Below are positions 44,906 through 54,864 of a stretch of 64,000 nt of DNA, in pieces; the stretch's first letter is position 1, and each line of letters begins with the position of its first letter. The notes under the pieces are model-generated. The model was given only the letters and a program-made list of their open reading frames with translations, ran no database searches and had not been told where the DNA came from. Source of the stretch: Dactylonectria macrodidyma (lineage: Eukaryota; Ascomycota; Sordariomycetes; Hypocreales; Nectriaceae); assembly GCA_020744425.1 (NCBI GenBank), contig JAGMUV010000018.1, positions 682,001-746,000 on the forward strand. The letters are read 5' to 3'. Both the position numbers and the translations under genes were made by a program.

Positions 44906-45230
44906 AGATTAACGAAAATAAGTATAGAAGTTGACCAAATTAGTCACTTGTTAGCACTGTCGCAGCTATCAATGGGCGGCTGAGGAGACACGCTGCTCCG
45001 CTTAGGGACGGCTGCGATGGAGATGTTGCGAGTTGTTGACAGACGGCAGGTCCAAGGGAAAAGAAAAACGAACAGAAGCAGGCGAAGGACAGCTGAAAGA
45101 TCACGGGGCTGCTAAGGAATGTGGCGTTTTAGTAGTTTCGGTGTCGAGACTCATTAATGGCCAATTTACAGCTGGGTCCCATATAGCTGAAAACAAGCGA
45201 GACAGCAAAATCCAAAGGCAGTACTCCGTA
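44906..45230. other. Intergenic region ending at a MITE-like element
   Basis: About 0.3 kb; an 86-codon open frame (45033-45293, plus) runs into the element and has no family pattern. Confidence 0.5.
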
Positions 45231-45521
45231 CAGAGGACCATTTCAAAAGACTTTGCTTACTCCAAGGACGCCACATCCTCGAATCCCTGCTAGGTACTTA
45301 ATAGTACATTCAGCCTCGTATCATTATAGGCTAATGACCGCTAAATCTACTACAGATTTAGTGGTATTAGACATATATTATAGCCAACTAGTGGGCTAAG
45401 TGCGCTATAATTTAGGGTCTCTTTTAGTGCTAATGTTTATAAGATGTATTTAATGTTCTTTTGATAGGAAAAAGCAAAATGTGGCTTACGCGCTGGCAAA
45501 GACTTTTGAAATGGCCCTCCG
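45231..45521. mobile_element. MITE-like element, 291 bp, TA target duplication
   Basis: The element starts CAGAGGACCATTTCAAAAG and ends with the matching inverted CTTTTGAAATGGCCCTCCG; the terminal repeats run for about 26 bases with few mismatches. TA stands on both sides (45229-45230 and 45522-45523), the target duplication of Tc1/mariner-type elements. It has no coding capacity. Inside is a near-perfect hairpin with 11-bp arms (45338-45348 / 45354-45364). It is AT-rich in the centre. The ends differ from those of the larger transposon 313 bases downstream, so it is not simply its deletion derivative. Confidence 0.7.
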
Positions 45522-45834
45522 TAGAGAATCACGGAAGAACCCGAAAACAGGGGGCCTGGTGGCTGAGTATCTAATTTTGAACTAAACGAGGCTGCGGTTT
45601 GCATTTCGCGTGATTGTGCAAGATGCGCTATGAAATCGGTGGTAGGCTTCTTTATCCAGGAGCAGTTCCGTTTGTTTTATGTTAACCCAGAGTCATCGCG
45701 AACAATACCTAAAATGAGTCATGTTACGCTGAGCGTCTCCATTATTTGAGGATGTCATGCTTGTGTTGGGATTAACTATGTGGGACGAAAGTTTTTATTG
45801 TTCCCATCTTCTTTTTCCCTGTCACCATAAGATA
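45522..45834. other. Spacer between two transposable elements
   Basis: About 0.3 kb between the MITE-like element and the pogo-type transposon. No gene or repeat is visible. Confidence 0.5.
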
Positions 45835-45985
45835 CCATGCACCACCACCCTTTCGCCAACCCCACCCTTTCGCTAAGCCAAAAAAAAAAACCACTACTAA
45901 AACTCAACTACTTCATTTATACAGAATTTGATTAAAATAGAAGTTATTAGTAAGTGGCTACTTCTTATAAATATAAAATTGATTG
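45835..45985 (+). repeat. Left terminal inverted repeat of the transposon
   Basis: Pairs with the reverse complement of about 47900-48049. The first 39 bases are identical between the two ends; after that differences accumulate, mainly C/T and G/A. Two copies of CACCCTTTCGC lie at about 45847-45857 and 45864-45874. Confidence 0.85.
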
Positions 45986-46172
45986 GAATTTAATTTTCTG
46001 GTTATGTGCAGTTATATAGGGTATGTAATGTATGCAAGCTATTATAAGGAAATATTACTAACTTAACTATTAGATTTCTTACTGCTCTTTTCTAACATTT
46101 CCCTTACTAGTCCCTTATAATGTAATTAAAATGCCTTTATTGAGGCCCTGTTAGAAATATATAGAAGACGAT

Positions 46173-47895
46173 ATGGCTGAGGCCATATTGGATGTTACTG
46201 ATAATAGCGTTTCACCCTCTAAAGCGGCTTACTGATAGGGTGTGCTTCGAAGGACTCTAATTGATAGACTTAATAGTCAGACGGCCTTGAAAGAGCAAAT
46301 TCAGCCTAGCTAATGGTTATCTAAGAATTAGGAAGATAAATTGGCTTTCTAGATTCTTTGTTAGGAGTCTTTAGAGTATGCTCCGTCTTATAATCAGATT
46401 TGCGCTTGTATTATAGGCTTATTAAGACAGTAAGGCGAATAGCCAGAATTAGGATGTAACTAGGTAGCCAGATTCATTAAGCGCTACTAAGACCTTAAGA
46501 CTAAGATTAGAAGACGTTAAAAAGCTAATAGGTTTGACTTATTTATGCTTAAGGCGGTTTATTAGTACTTTGATATTAGGGAGGGCCAATATGGCTGGAT
46601 TAAGCCTGAAAATACTATTAATATTGACGAAGGAGGGATTATGATTGGTTTTAGTAAGTGTCTATATCTCTATTCTCTTTTTCTTTAAAATTTAATTAAC
46701 TAAACTCTTTTCGCTAGGGCTGGATAGTCTAGTAGTTAGAAGTGTGAACCTAAAGTGAAAGGCTCTTCTTAAGGGACCTCAAACTCGAAATTGGACTTTG
46801 TTTATTGAAGCTATTACTACTGATAGCTGTGTATTAACTCTTAGTATAATATTTAAAGGAAAGGAACTCTAGAAATAGTGGTTTCTTAATGAATTTAAGA
46901 AGATAGCAGACTGGCATTATATAACATTACCTAACGGGTGGACTAATGACCATATTAGTATTAAATGGCTTAAAAGAGTCTATTTGCCTTAGACTAAGCC
47001 TATTAATAAGTCTGATGCTAGATTAATTATTTTGGATAGCTATAAGAGTTATATAACGGTATGTTCTTTGTTTATTAGGTTAAGGATTACTACTAATGGA
47101 GAGAAGGATGAATGGATGGCTATGTGCTTTTTGAATAATGTTTACTATTACTACCTTCTAGCATACTGCTCCTACGGCCTCCAGCTATTAGATAATAGAG
47201 TATTTAATGTATCTAAAGCTATATATTGATGAGAGTTGGAAAAGTTCGCTACTCTGACTGATTCTATTCTAATAGATAAGGTTAATTTTATTAGAGCCTA
47301 TGCTAAGGCTCGTAAAGCAGGAATGATAAAGAAGAATATACTCTCTGGCTGGAGAGTTACTAGTAATTGGCTAATTTTATAAGCTAAGGCTCTGAGGCAT
47401 CTAGAAATCTAAGAGGATAGGCTGAATAACAGCCTAAGGAGGACTCTAGAGCGGGCGCTGTATTTTAGCTCAGATAATATACTAAAAACCAGCTGCCACA
47501 TTCATAATCTTAGGCTAAATAAAATACTAAAAACGCGAAGGCGATATAATGTAATAGCTAAAGGGTTTAAGGCGTAGTAGCAGACGTTAGTAGCACATAC
47601 TATAAGAATTACTAGTCTGGAGGAAGAACTGGCCTGTCTAAAGAGAGAGAAGAAGAGGAAGGCTATACTTAATCCTAATAAGCATTTTATAACCCTAAGT
47701 AAGGCTCTAGTGTCTGGAGAAGCTACTTATGAAAAAGGAAGTAAAAAGAAGCCTGTTGTAGTAGATAATAGCTCTTCAGAGAAGTTAGGGTTAGAATCAG
47801 AGGCTGCTTCGGTTATTAAAGTCAGAGAGAAAACCATACTACCTTAGCGCACTACTCGATCTAGGCAGGTAGTCAAAAGACCTAAAAATCGGTAG
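46173..47895 (+). pseudogene. Transposase (HTH_Tc5 / DDE_1 type), inactivated by 23 nonsense codons
   Basis: From ATG at 46173 to the terminal TAG at 47895, with one intron (46654-46717, GTAAGT..GCTAG), the frame spans 553 codons without a single indel. It contains 23 in-frame stops: 12 in the first exon, 11 in the second. The N-terminal part, SVSPSKAAY.. and TLIDRLNSQ, is the pogo-type helix-turn-helix; INIDEGGIMIGF carries the first catalytic Asp; ILDSYKSY sits where the DGHxSH motif is expected; LQLLDNRVFNVSKAIY matches the LQPLD motif. Stops stand where Gln, Arg or Trp codons are expected, so transitions explain them. It cannot make active transposase. Confidence 0.9.
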
Positions 47896-47899
47896 ATAT

Positions 47900-48049
47900 A
47901 TCAATTGTAAAATTTACAGGAGGCAGCCATTTGCAAATAACTTTTATTTTGGCCGAATTCTGTATAAGTGAAATAGCTGAGTTTTGGTAGTGGTTTTTTT
48001 TTTTGGCCTGGCGAAAGGGTGGGGTTGGCGAAAGGGTGGTGGTGCATGG
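47900..48049 (-). repeat. Right terminal inverted repeat of the transposon
   Basis: Inverted partner of the left repeat. It keeps more C/G positions than the left copy at the sites where they differ (for instance GGCCAAAATAAAAG against GATTAAAATAGAAG), which suggests the left copy took more transitions. Confidence 0.85.
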
Positions 48050-48491
48050 TAACTGAAGCTCACAATAGCAACTAACCGTAACGGCGTCCATCGTCTCGCG
48101 TCGTATACAACAACCGCATCCTCTCTAACTACACGCCCTAGGAGCAATTCTTCCTACGGACTCGAGTTTCGTATCCGAGTGTTTCGCATTTTGAACCACG
48201 AGTCCAACCGCGAGTCACAGACTAGCCCACGCATCGAGGACTCTGATCGTGCTTTTACGATGATCAAATGACGGAAAGTTGACACGGTGATCCTTTAAAT
48301 ACCGTCACAAAACCAATTTTGAATGGGTGATGTTTGTCAAGTGCTGATGGGGGAGGCCTCTCAATTATCTAGAGTGGCCGAGACAACCAGCCACCACCGC
48401 CACATGGCTTTCCCATTTGCCAATTTACCAACCTCTGGCATTTCAATCCCTGCGTCATTAAAATCATCAATCACTCGTCTTCAAGGACTAA
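48050..48491. other. Promoter region of the HET-domain gene, bounded by the transposon
   Basis: About 0.44 kb of normal base composition between the transposon end and the HET gene. A 76-codon frame (48323-48553) overlaps the gene start and has no family pattern. Confidence 0.5.
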
Positions 48492-50612
48492 ATGCCTACA
48501 AGCGGACTTCCCACTTCCAGCCGAAAACGTCAAAGACCTGGCAGCTCGGATAATGCAGCTTCCTCACTAGACGACGCAGTCACAGATGCCGGCGTAGTTC
48601 GCGATGATTCCTCCCTGTCGAGCATCAGTGATGGACCAGTGTTCGAAGTGCCGCCCCATCATCACGAAGGCTCAGATAGACATCATCAAACCGGGCCAAC
48701 TGTCACCATTTCCTTGGGAGATCAGAAACATGTCATCCCACAATCGGAGTTCCTGTCGCACGTCTGGAATGGCGGCTTGGACTCACCATGCCATGCTTGT
48801 GGGAGAGGCTTCATGCAAGACACCGATCCCGTCGTAAGAACCATTACCTTCGATACCTCTGAAATATCTCAGCCGAACCCGCTCGATTTCACGTCTACGC
48901 CACTTGCACCTCATCCCATTCGGATATACAATCGGCACTTCTCATGTATTCAAGCAGCGCGCATCGATTACGTGCCCGTGTCGCATGCCTGGCACGAACA
49001 TGTGTCGACTGCACAAAGCGAGCACAAGCCGAACAGCGACGTCGCTAGACTCGTTTATCAGACCCCCGTACTGTCACTTCTTGCTCTGACAAAGAAGCAT
49101 GACCCGACAGAAATCTGGCACGATTACCTCAGCGTTCGTCAGTGGCACAGGAATGTCCAGCGCCAGCTCCTCCTCAAGATCCCCGTCATCTATTCCTATC
49201 CCCAAACTATGATGATACACCTCGATGATGTACGAGCGATCCATCTTTCCAATCTCATAACAAATAGCTCTTACAGCGACTTCAAGGAGGGCCTACTTGC
49301 CACCACCAACTCACGATGGTTTGAGCGCATGTGGGTCACGTTGGAGTACATTCAAGGTAAAGATGTGGCTATCCTTAGCGAAGACCTCGTGCTTTGTGAT
49401 TATAATGCTCGGTCCCATTCTTCTGAGCTCGATGACGCGGCGTCTAAACACGTCAAGCGAATCGGGAACACCAAGTTCTTCAAAGATATGGAGGTGATTG
49501 GGTGTAAATGGAAGATCAAAGTCTCGTGGAGCGACATGGAAGTCTGGAAGAACCGCCGAGACAAGCACCACACACTTGGCAGCGCCGTGTATATCATGGG
49601 CTCAAAGAAATGTCAGGAGTCTGCTGACTACTACTTCGCGCTGGCTGGTATGATCGAATACCCACTGGGCCATATTTTACCGCAGGATCCCTTTCTGTCA
49701 TTTCTATCTCTAGCAATGCATGCCCTCGAACACGGGGACTACTCGCCACTCTTGTTCACCCCATTGCCCGACGAACCTGTGGACAACCGAGCTCCTTGGC
49801 TACGTGGCTACTCGGCCATGTCCGAATTACTATGGGATCTGGGCGTGTGCCACAGTAAAGCAAACTCCCTAGACATTGTGAAGAACGGCAAGCTCCAACC
49901 CGAAGTCGAGCCAGTTGGTGTCATCGAAGCCTGGGACTACATGGAGTTCTCCGAAGATGCGCGGGAGTTCCTCTACTTTATTACTTCACGCATCTTAAAA
50001 TCCAGTGGAACCAATCCGAGCGAGTACTGCCATGCTCTTGATCGAATACTCACCCCTCTCGATCGCAAAGCGCTTTACACAAATTGGAACAAGCCCAGTA
50101 GGTCAACACGTCGAGGGTTCGATGCCACTTGTGATTTGACGCGGCTTGAGGCAAAGCTCGATGAGTTTCTAATTCAAGAGTACACGGTCGAAAAATCCAA
50201 CCCAAAAGTTCCAACTATCATGGAAGAGATCGACGCGATCCTAAAACTTGACCGCAACGAGGTTAACTGTAAGGACAACCGCAAAGACATCACTCAAGCA
50301 GAGGCAGAGTGGTATAACACCAAACACGGCCGACCAATGGAGGGAGTGGCTCGTATTAGATGCAAGTTCTGCGGCCGACGATCCATATTCCGCCTCACCT
50401 GTTGGGATGTTCCCACGATAGATTACTCCCAGGTTTACCGGATCCCGGGCTTACTCTACGATGAGACTGTGACGGATGGAACAGGACTGGTCATGTCCGG
50501 TGACAGGATCATAGGTAAGATGACGTATGGAACCCCGGCTTGTCCGTGTCATCGATTAGAAAGGGTGGCAATTGGGACGCATGTTGAAACAGCACAATGC
50601 GTGTCTGGGTGA
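48492..50612 (+). CDS. HET-domain (heterokaryon incompatibility) protein
   Basis: A single exon of 706 residues. The HET domain motifs appear in order: YVPVSHAWHEH (residues 160-170), IWHDYLSVRQW (208-218) and RWFERMWVTLEYIQ (275-288), the last matching the usual R.W..QE motif with TLE in place of QE. Before it is an Asp/Ser/His-rich leader of about 70 residues and a Cys pair (CHACGRGF, residues 100-107). Near the C-terminus, RCKFCGRR and CPCHR could bind zinc. HET domains trigger cell death when incompatible hyphae fuse, and are related to TIR domains. The gene has no visible partner domain (no NACHT or repeats). It starts 442 bases from the transposon and appears intact. Confidence 0.9.
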   Translation: MPTSGLPTSSRKRQRPGSSDNAASSLDDAVTDAGVVRDDSSLSSISDGPVFEVPPHHHEGSDRHHQTGPTVTISLGDQKHVIPQSEFLSHVWNGGLDSPCHACGRGFMQDTDPVVRTITFDTSEISQPNPLDFTSTPLAPHPIRIYNRHFSCIQAARIDYVPVSHAWHEHVSTAQSEHKPNSDVARLVYQTPVLSLLALTKKHDPTEIWHDYLSVRQWHRNVQRQLLLKIPVIYSYPQTMMIHLDDVRAIHLSNLITNSSYSDFKEGLLATTNSRWFERMWVTLEYIQGKDVAILSEDLVLCDYNARSHSSELDDAASKHVKRIGNTKFFKDMEVIGCKWKIKVSWSDMEVWKNRRDKHHTLGSAVYIMGSKKCQESADYYFALAGMIEYPLGHILPQDPFLSFLSLAMHALEHGDYSPLLFTPLPDEPVDNRAPWLRGYSAMSELLWDLGVCHSKANSLDIVKNGKLQPEVEPVGVIEAWDYMEFSEDAREFLYFITSRILKSSGTNPSEYCHALDRILTPLDRKALYTNWNKPSRSTRRGFDATCDLTRLEAKLDEFLIQEYTVEKSNPKVPTIMEEIDAILKLDRNEVNCKDNRKDITQAEAEWYNTKHGRPMEGVARIRCKFCGRRSIFRLTCWDVPTIDYSQVYRIPGLLYDETVTDGTGLVMSGDRIIGKMTYGTPACPCHRLERVAIGTHVETAQCVSG

Positions 50613-50947
50613 TCAAACCACCTCAGATCTCGTCATGGTGGATCTTTTCGCAAGCGTGAGATGGCACAAGTATCAATGACTCGCAGCCACGAATCAATTA
50701 GTGATCACCTAAAGCATGTAAATCAAATATTATTCAGCAGCCGGAATTGGTGGATTGGCAAAATCCTCAAGTGCAATGTAAACATGCTATCCTTTCTATG
50801 ATCTGACAAAGATCCCAACACCTCACGCCCAAGAGTGTATCTAAAAATGCAATGACAAGCACATCCGTCCCCCAGCCACTTCTAAGACTACTCACATTAG
50901 CGAACTGAAGAACGAAACCGGAGCTGTAAGATGAGGGAAATCTCACT
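50613..50947. other. Intergenic region between convergent genes
   Basis: About 0.3 kb; the 83-codon minus-strand frame at 50767-51018 overlaps the next gene in another phase. Nothing else is seen. Confidence 0.5.
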
Positions 50948-51322
50948 TTAGACGCATGAAAAGCAGTCAATGTCATAGTAGTTTGTCTCGGGGGTAATGT
51001 CGGTGAACATAAAGTCATTCGCCTCTCTCATGTACTGAATGAAGAAGCGGCAGGATCCGCTGTCGCTGTAGGTGAAGACGTAGCATGGGCCAATGTCGTA
51101 GCAAGCGCTTGCGCACTCTTCGGCGGTAGATGCTGTGATGGAGTGCTTGCTCAACTCTGGGGCGTTGGGCAGGAGGTAGCCTCCACGACCGCAGCTCAGA
51201 GACGCGTCTAGAGGTGAGTAGGAGCAGGTGGCTGATCGAGGAGTGATGCCGACTGGTGTTGCTTGGACACCGCTGAAGGCGAAGGCCACGGCCAGAGTGG
51301 CGATGAACTTGGAAGAGACCAT
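50948..51322 (-). CDS. Small secreted cysteine-rich protein, PAN/Apple-like
   Basis: A single exon of 124 residues from the ATG at 51322; the frame is open 48 codons further upstream, but that part reads like a 5' leader, and MVSSKFIATLAVAFAFSGVQA is a clear signal peptide. The mature part has eight cysteines. The stretch STAEECASACYDIGPCYVF then SGSCRFF has the C-x3-C-x5-C spacing and central Phe/Tyr of PAN/Apple-type domains, which bind sugars or proteins. Proteins of this size and kind are common among fungal secreted effectors and wall proteins; which applies is unknown. Intact. Confidence 0.75.
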   Translation of the reverse strand: MVSSKFIATLAVAFAFSGVQATPVGITPRSATCSYSPLDASLSCGRGGYLLPNAPELSKHSITASTAEECASACYDIGPCYVFTYSDSGSCRFFIQYMREANDFMFTDITPETNYYDIDCFSCV

Positions 51323-54300
51323 TTTGGGTTGATTTGAGTTTGAGTCGGTGAAAAGTGGTTTAGGTTGATTGGTGTTGGTTGGGATTGTTGATGTTGACCT
51401 TACAAACGATGGCCGAAAGTTATTGCTGTTGAGATGAAGTGCGGAAATGGAGAATTGGTGGATCATGATGCGGTTATTTATTCTCGTTCACCTCGTGGTT
51501 AACCGCAGACTGCTACACACAGCAAATCGGCGATCACCCACGGCGCATCTACACTGCCTTGAGCCTCTAACCCCAAGAAAGCCCAGCAACAGTCTCAATT
51601 TATTGAGCGCGAGTGGTTATTTAGAGCCCGAAGCTCCAGCCACCCCAGGTACCCGTTCAAGCGCTCCGCGAAGAATTCCCCGATTGGAAGATATCGTCCA
51701 GCTGCCTTGATCGGCAATAGCGAATTCGGCGAGCAAAATGGTGGCCGCTGATGGCGTTGAGATTCCCGCTGAGCAGCGCTAAAAGCTCTCGGATTCAATG
51801 CGCCCTCGGCTGAACCAATAAGACGCGCCTTGGGGATAAGAAGCCATATGGAGGCATTGCTGCTGCGCCTCAACGACCCCTGGACAATGCTCTCCCACAT
51901 CTGATTGGGTGTTGAATGCCGACAGCCCGTACGCAGAGTCTGGTCTATTATAGTCGGGCCATCGTCTTCATCCTTTACTTCAAAATCTGTCTGAGGAGTC
52001 TTTACATGAGATATCAGCAATGCGGTAGGGCGATTGGGCTTGGTTGATCTTGCACTTGACTGTTTTTGAGTGACAAAGGCAGAAAGTCGGAAGTGCCCGA
52101 CTACCGAAAACAAACAAATGTCGAAAGACCAGTACGTGCTTACTATCTCTTCCAATTGCTAAACAATATCCCTTCACACATTAACGTTGATCTATAATTA
52201 TCAGTAGGCTAACCGTGAGTACTCGCCAATCCCATCTCATCTTCTCCAGTTTCTTCGATTGTGGCGGTTTTAACCAATCCTCAACCACATACCCTAGATC
52301 GCTTCCTTCACAAGCAACCAAGGCATTTTCTACTTCCAAATTCCATTGCAAGGCTGAAGCGAGATTTGATCAATCTTATATGATGTATTTATTTTGCTTT
52401 TCGAAGGCTTCATCATGATTATGTGAGCAGTGGGTACGGTGGATCACAGAATGCTCTCACCAAAAGTTGGTTTCCAGTGATTCCACTTCTAACTTTCAAA
52501 CCCTTTATAAAACCAAGCAGTGAGGTGAGACCGCTAGAAAAGACGCGACATTGATTAGTTAGATGATGTGCGTGTTGTTATGCCATATCATTCTGCGCGA
52601 TGTCTTGAAGTACCTAACCAGTATCAGTGGCGTTGAGGCTACACTAAGGTTGAGGTTTCTTGTTGCTGGCGCATAGTCACGAATCATAAGAGTATCGTCG
52701 GAATCTTGGACAACGGGTAATATGGTGAACCGTCTGCGGCCATTGACCACGTAAAAATTGGAGAAGCTACGTGCTCCCTCTTCCGCCGATCGGGCCACGG
52801 AAGTACCTTGACCAAGCTACCCAACAATGGAGCGACGAAGCGGTATCAATTCCGTCTAATCCCCGTCCATGCATCATGCACTGGGCCAGCACATATCACA
52901 TCAAGAAGATCCTAGTTGGGTGTTGGCTCGCAGTTTCTACCGTGCCGCTAGCCTTCTTTCCGTTGAACTATTGAATTTGATAATTACCTGGTTCGTACAT
53001 GGGCGAGTACGTCAGTATGTAAGCCGTCATCGGCACCCTCTTCAAGTTTCCGCGCAATAGTCTGATGCAGCATACCCAGGCGTATGCAAGCCTCTTCAAC
53101 GTTGTGCCATGACATAGTGCTAACGCACCCTTGTCTGGGGTTCTTTGCAGGCCTGGGACATGGAATCTGACGATTATTTTTGTCTGCTACTTTATGTATG
53201 GTAAAGCTATAAAAGTTGGTTTTCGGCGTCTGGATATTGTAGGGCTCGTGCTACAAGAATAACAAAGCTTGATATCAAGAGCAACTTAATCGCGCGGAAT
53301 CTGGTCAGTTTTCATTCAAATAGCTCCACGGAGTCGGCAACTCGGCTCTGTGTCTGCAGAAGACAATGTCAAGGCAAGGCTCGGTTGGGCAAACGTCACA
53401 CCCAACTTACCATCTGATAGTACCTAGGTAACATGCGCTTCCATTGTTAATCTCGTGTGACCACCGAGTGAAATATTGGCATATCCACTCAATTCAGCTC
53501 ATCCTACACGTGCTTGTAAATCCTTTCAAGCCAGGTAGGCATATCAGCTAAGCCACGATTGGGCTTGTACTCTGACTAATATACCTGGGCTATCCCACGG
53601 GTGCTTCTGATGAGAACGTGTCTCTGTGGAGGCGGCTCATCCTCCCTGTCTCATTTCACCCACTCATGTAGCCTCTCGCTAACTGCGACACGTTGGTTCT
53701 CACGTTGAACAAAGTTTACTATTGCATGTCAAGGAAGACGCTTGTATATACACAGTTTCTTCGGGTCTGAGACAATGACTGAGGCCCGATGTCGGGGTAG
53801 CGAGACGCCAGAATCTCACGATACCCACATAGTAAGGTTATGCATCCCCGAATCCAATATTGCACAAGAACTAAGGTTAATTACCTGGTGTGCAGAATCG
53901 CCCTGCCCGTTTCGATAGGAGGGTAATCTAGGCCTTCCATCAGTCTCAGATCTGTCCCCTCCGAAGCGTGCATGTTTCGTACAGTGGCCATTCAGACATC
54001 ACAGCGACTAAGACGTAGCGCAAGTGGTTGAAACGGAGCGAGGGCCATCCTCCGCGTGATAGCCGGCAGGGGACCGCCATCATGTCACCCCACACTGTTG
54101 GTTGTTTGTTGTTTAGCGAGATGACATGACAAGGCCTGGACTTCGGATGAGGGATGACCAAAACGAGCAGTCGGAACTGCTGCGCATTGCATTCAGCTTG
54201 CGTCGTACGCGTCACAAAATGAACGCATCATGTGATTTTCATGCCTAACCCTGATGTTTGTTTCGTGGCTGAGATATGAACGCTCGTTGATGCCAATCCC

Positions 54301-54864
54301 CTCCCTTGACATTTCCCGCTCGTCCCGTCCACCCCTGCCAAATTAGCTCCAACCAGTGACCTTTCTTTGTTGTTTCTCATGAAATGTCTCCACATTCTCC
54401 CCAGTGACTTGTACATGGCTGAAAATGTCATTCGGGTCCTACAGAGCGAGCAGTTAACAACTTCCAGGTGGCATTCGGCAGCCACGGCAAGCCCCAGATT
54501 ATGGCAGGAAGATGGGATGATGAAGCTAAGTGGAGAATTCGAAGCCCATCCAAGCTAGCTAGAGTCAGATTTGAACAGGTTCTGTCGATGCTAGCGCGTT
54601 TCTGAGATGGCTTTAGCTGAGCAAGGGCTGACTCCAGTGCTGACGTCGAGGGGGGCCTGGGTAGATCCTGAAAGGATCACCTCAGATCCTTCTAATTTTG
54701 ATTCATCATCACGTCACGTTCAGACATTGGTAGCGATTTCGATACCGCATGAGCAAGATATATAGAGTGGTCGAGTCCCTGGATTTTTCAACCTCCATCT
54801 CCAGAACATTCATTACAACTACCATAAAAACCACTCAAATCTCATCTACTTGCCTTCACCAGCC
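51323..54864. other. Long stretch (3.5 kb) without a supported gene
   Basis: Several open frames exist, the longest being 186 codons on the minus strand (51595-52155) and 79 codons on the minus strand (52559-52798, with a beta-rich look: FYVVNGRRRFTILPVV). Neither matches a family I know, and no splice partners were found. No terminal repeats, LTRs or RNA genes were recognised. Composition is near that of ordinary intergenic DNA, so this is not an obvious transposon graveyard. Confidence 0.4.

Larger units (their letters stand above)
45835..48049 (+). mobile_element. Pogo/Fot-type (Tc1/mariner superfamily) DNA transposon, 2,215 bp, mutated
   Basis: Both ends read CCATGCACCACCACCCTTTC in inverted orientation, and TA flanks the element at 45833-45834 and 48050-48051. 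The terminal inverted repeats can be followed for about 150 bases, with mostly transition differences. Each contains the motif CACCCTTTCGC twice, a likely transposase binding arrangement. Between them lies a single transposase frame on the plus strand with many stops. The interior is strongly AT-rich compared with flanking genes. It is inserted 442 bases upstream of the HET-domain gene. Confidence 0.9.

Noticed and set aside
45231..48049. MITE as a deletion derivative of the adjacent pogo element
   Set aside because: The terminal sequences differ completely (CAGAGGACC against CCATGCACC), so they belong to different families.
51595..52155. 186-codon open frame on the minus strand as a hypothetical gene
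   Set aside because: No family, start context, splice site or conservation clue; kept only as a note in the gene-free stretch.
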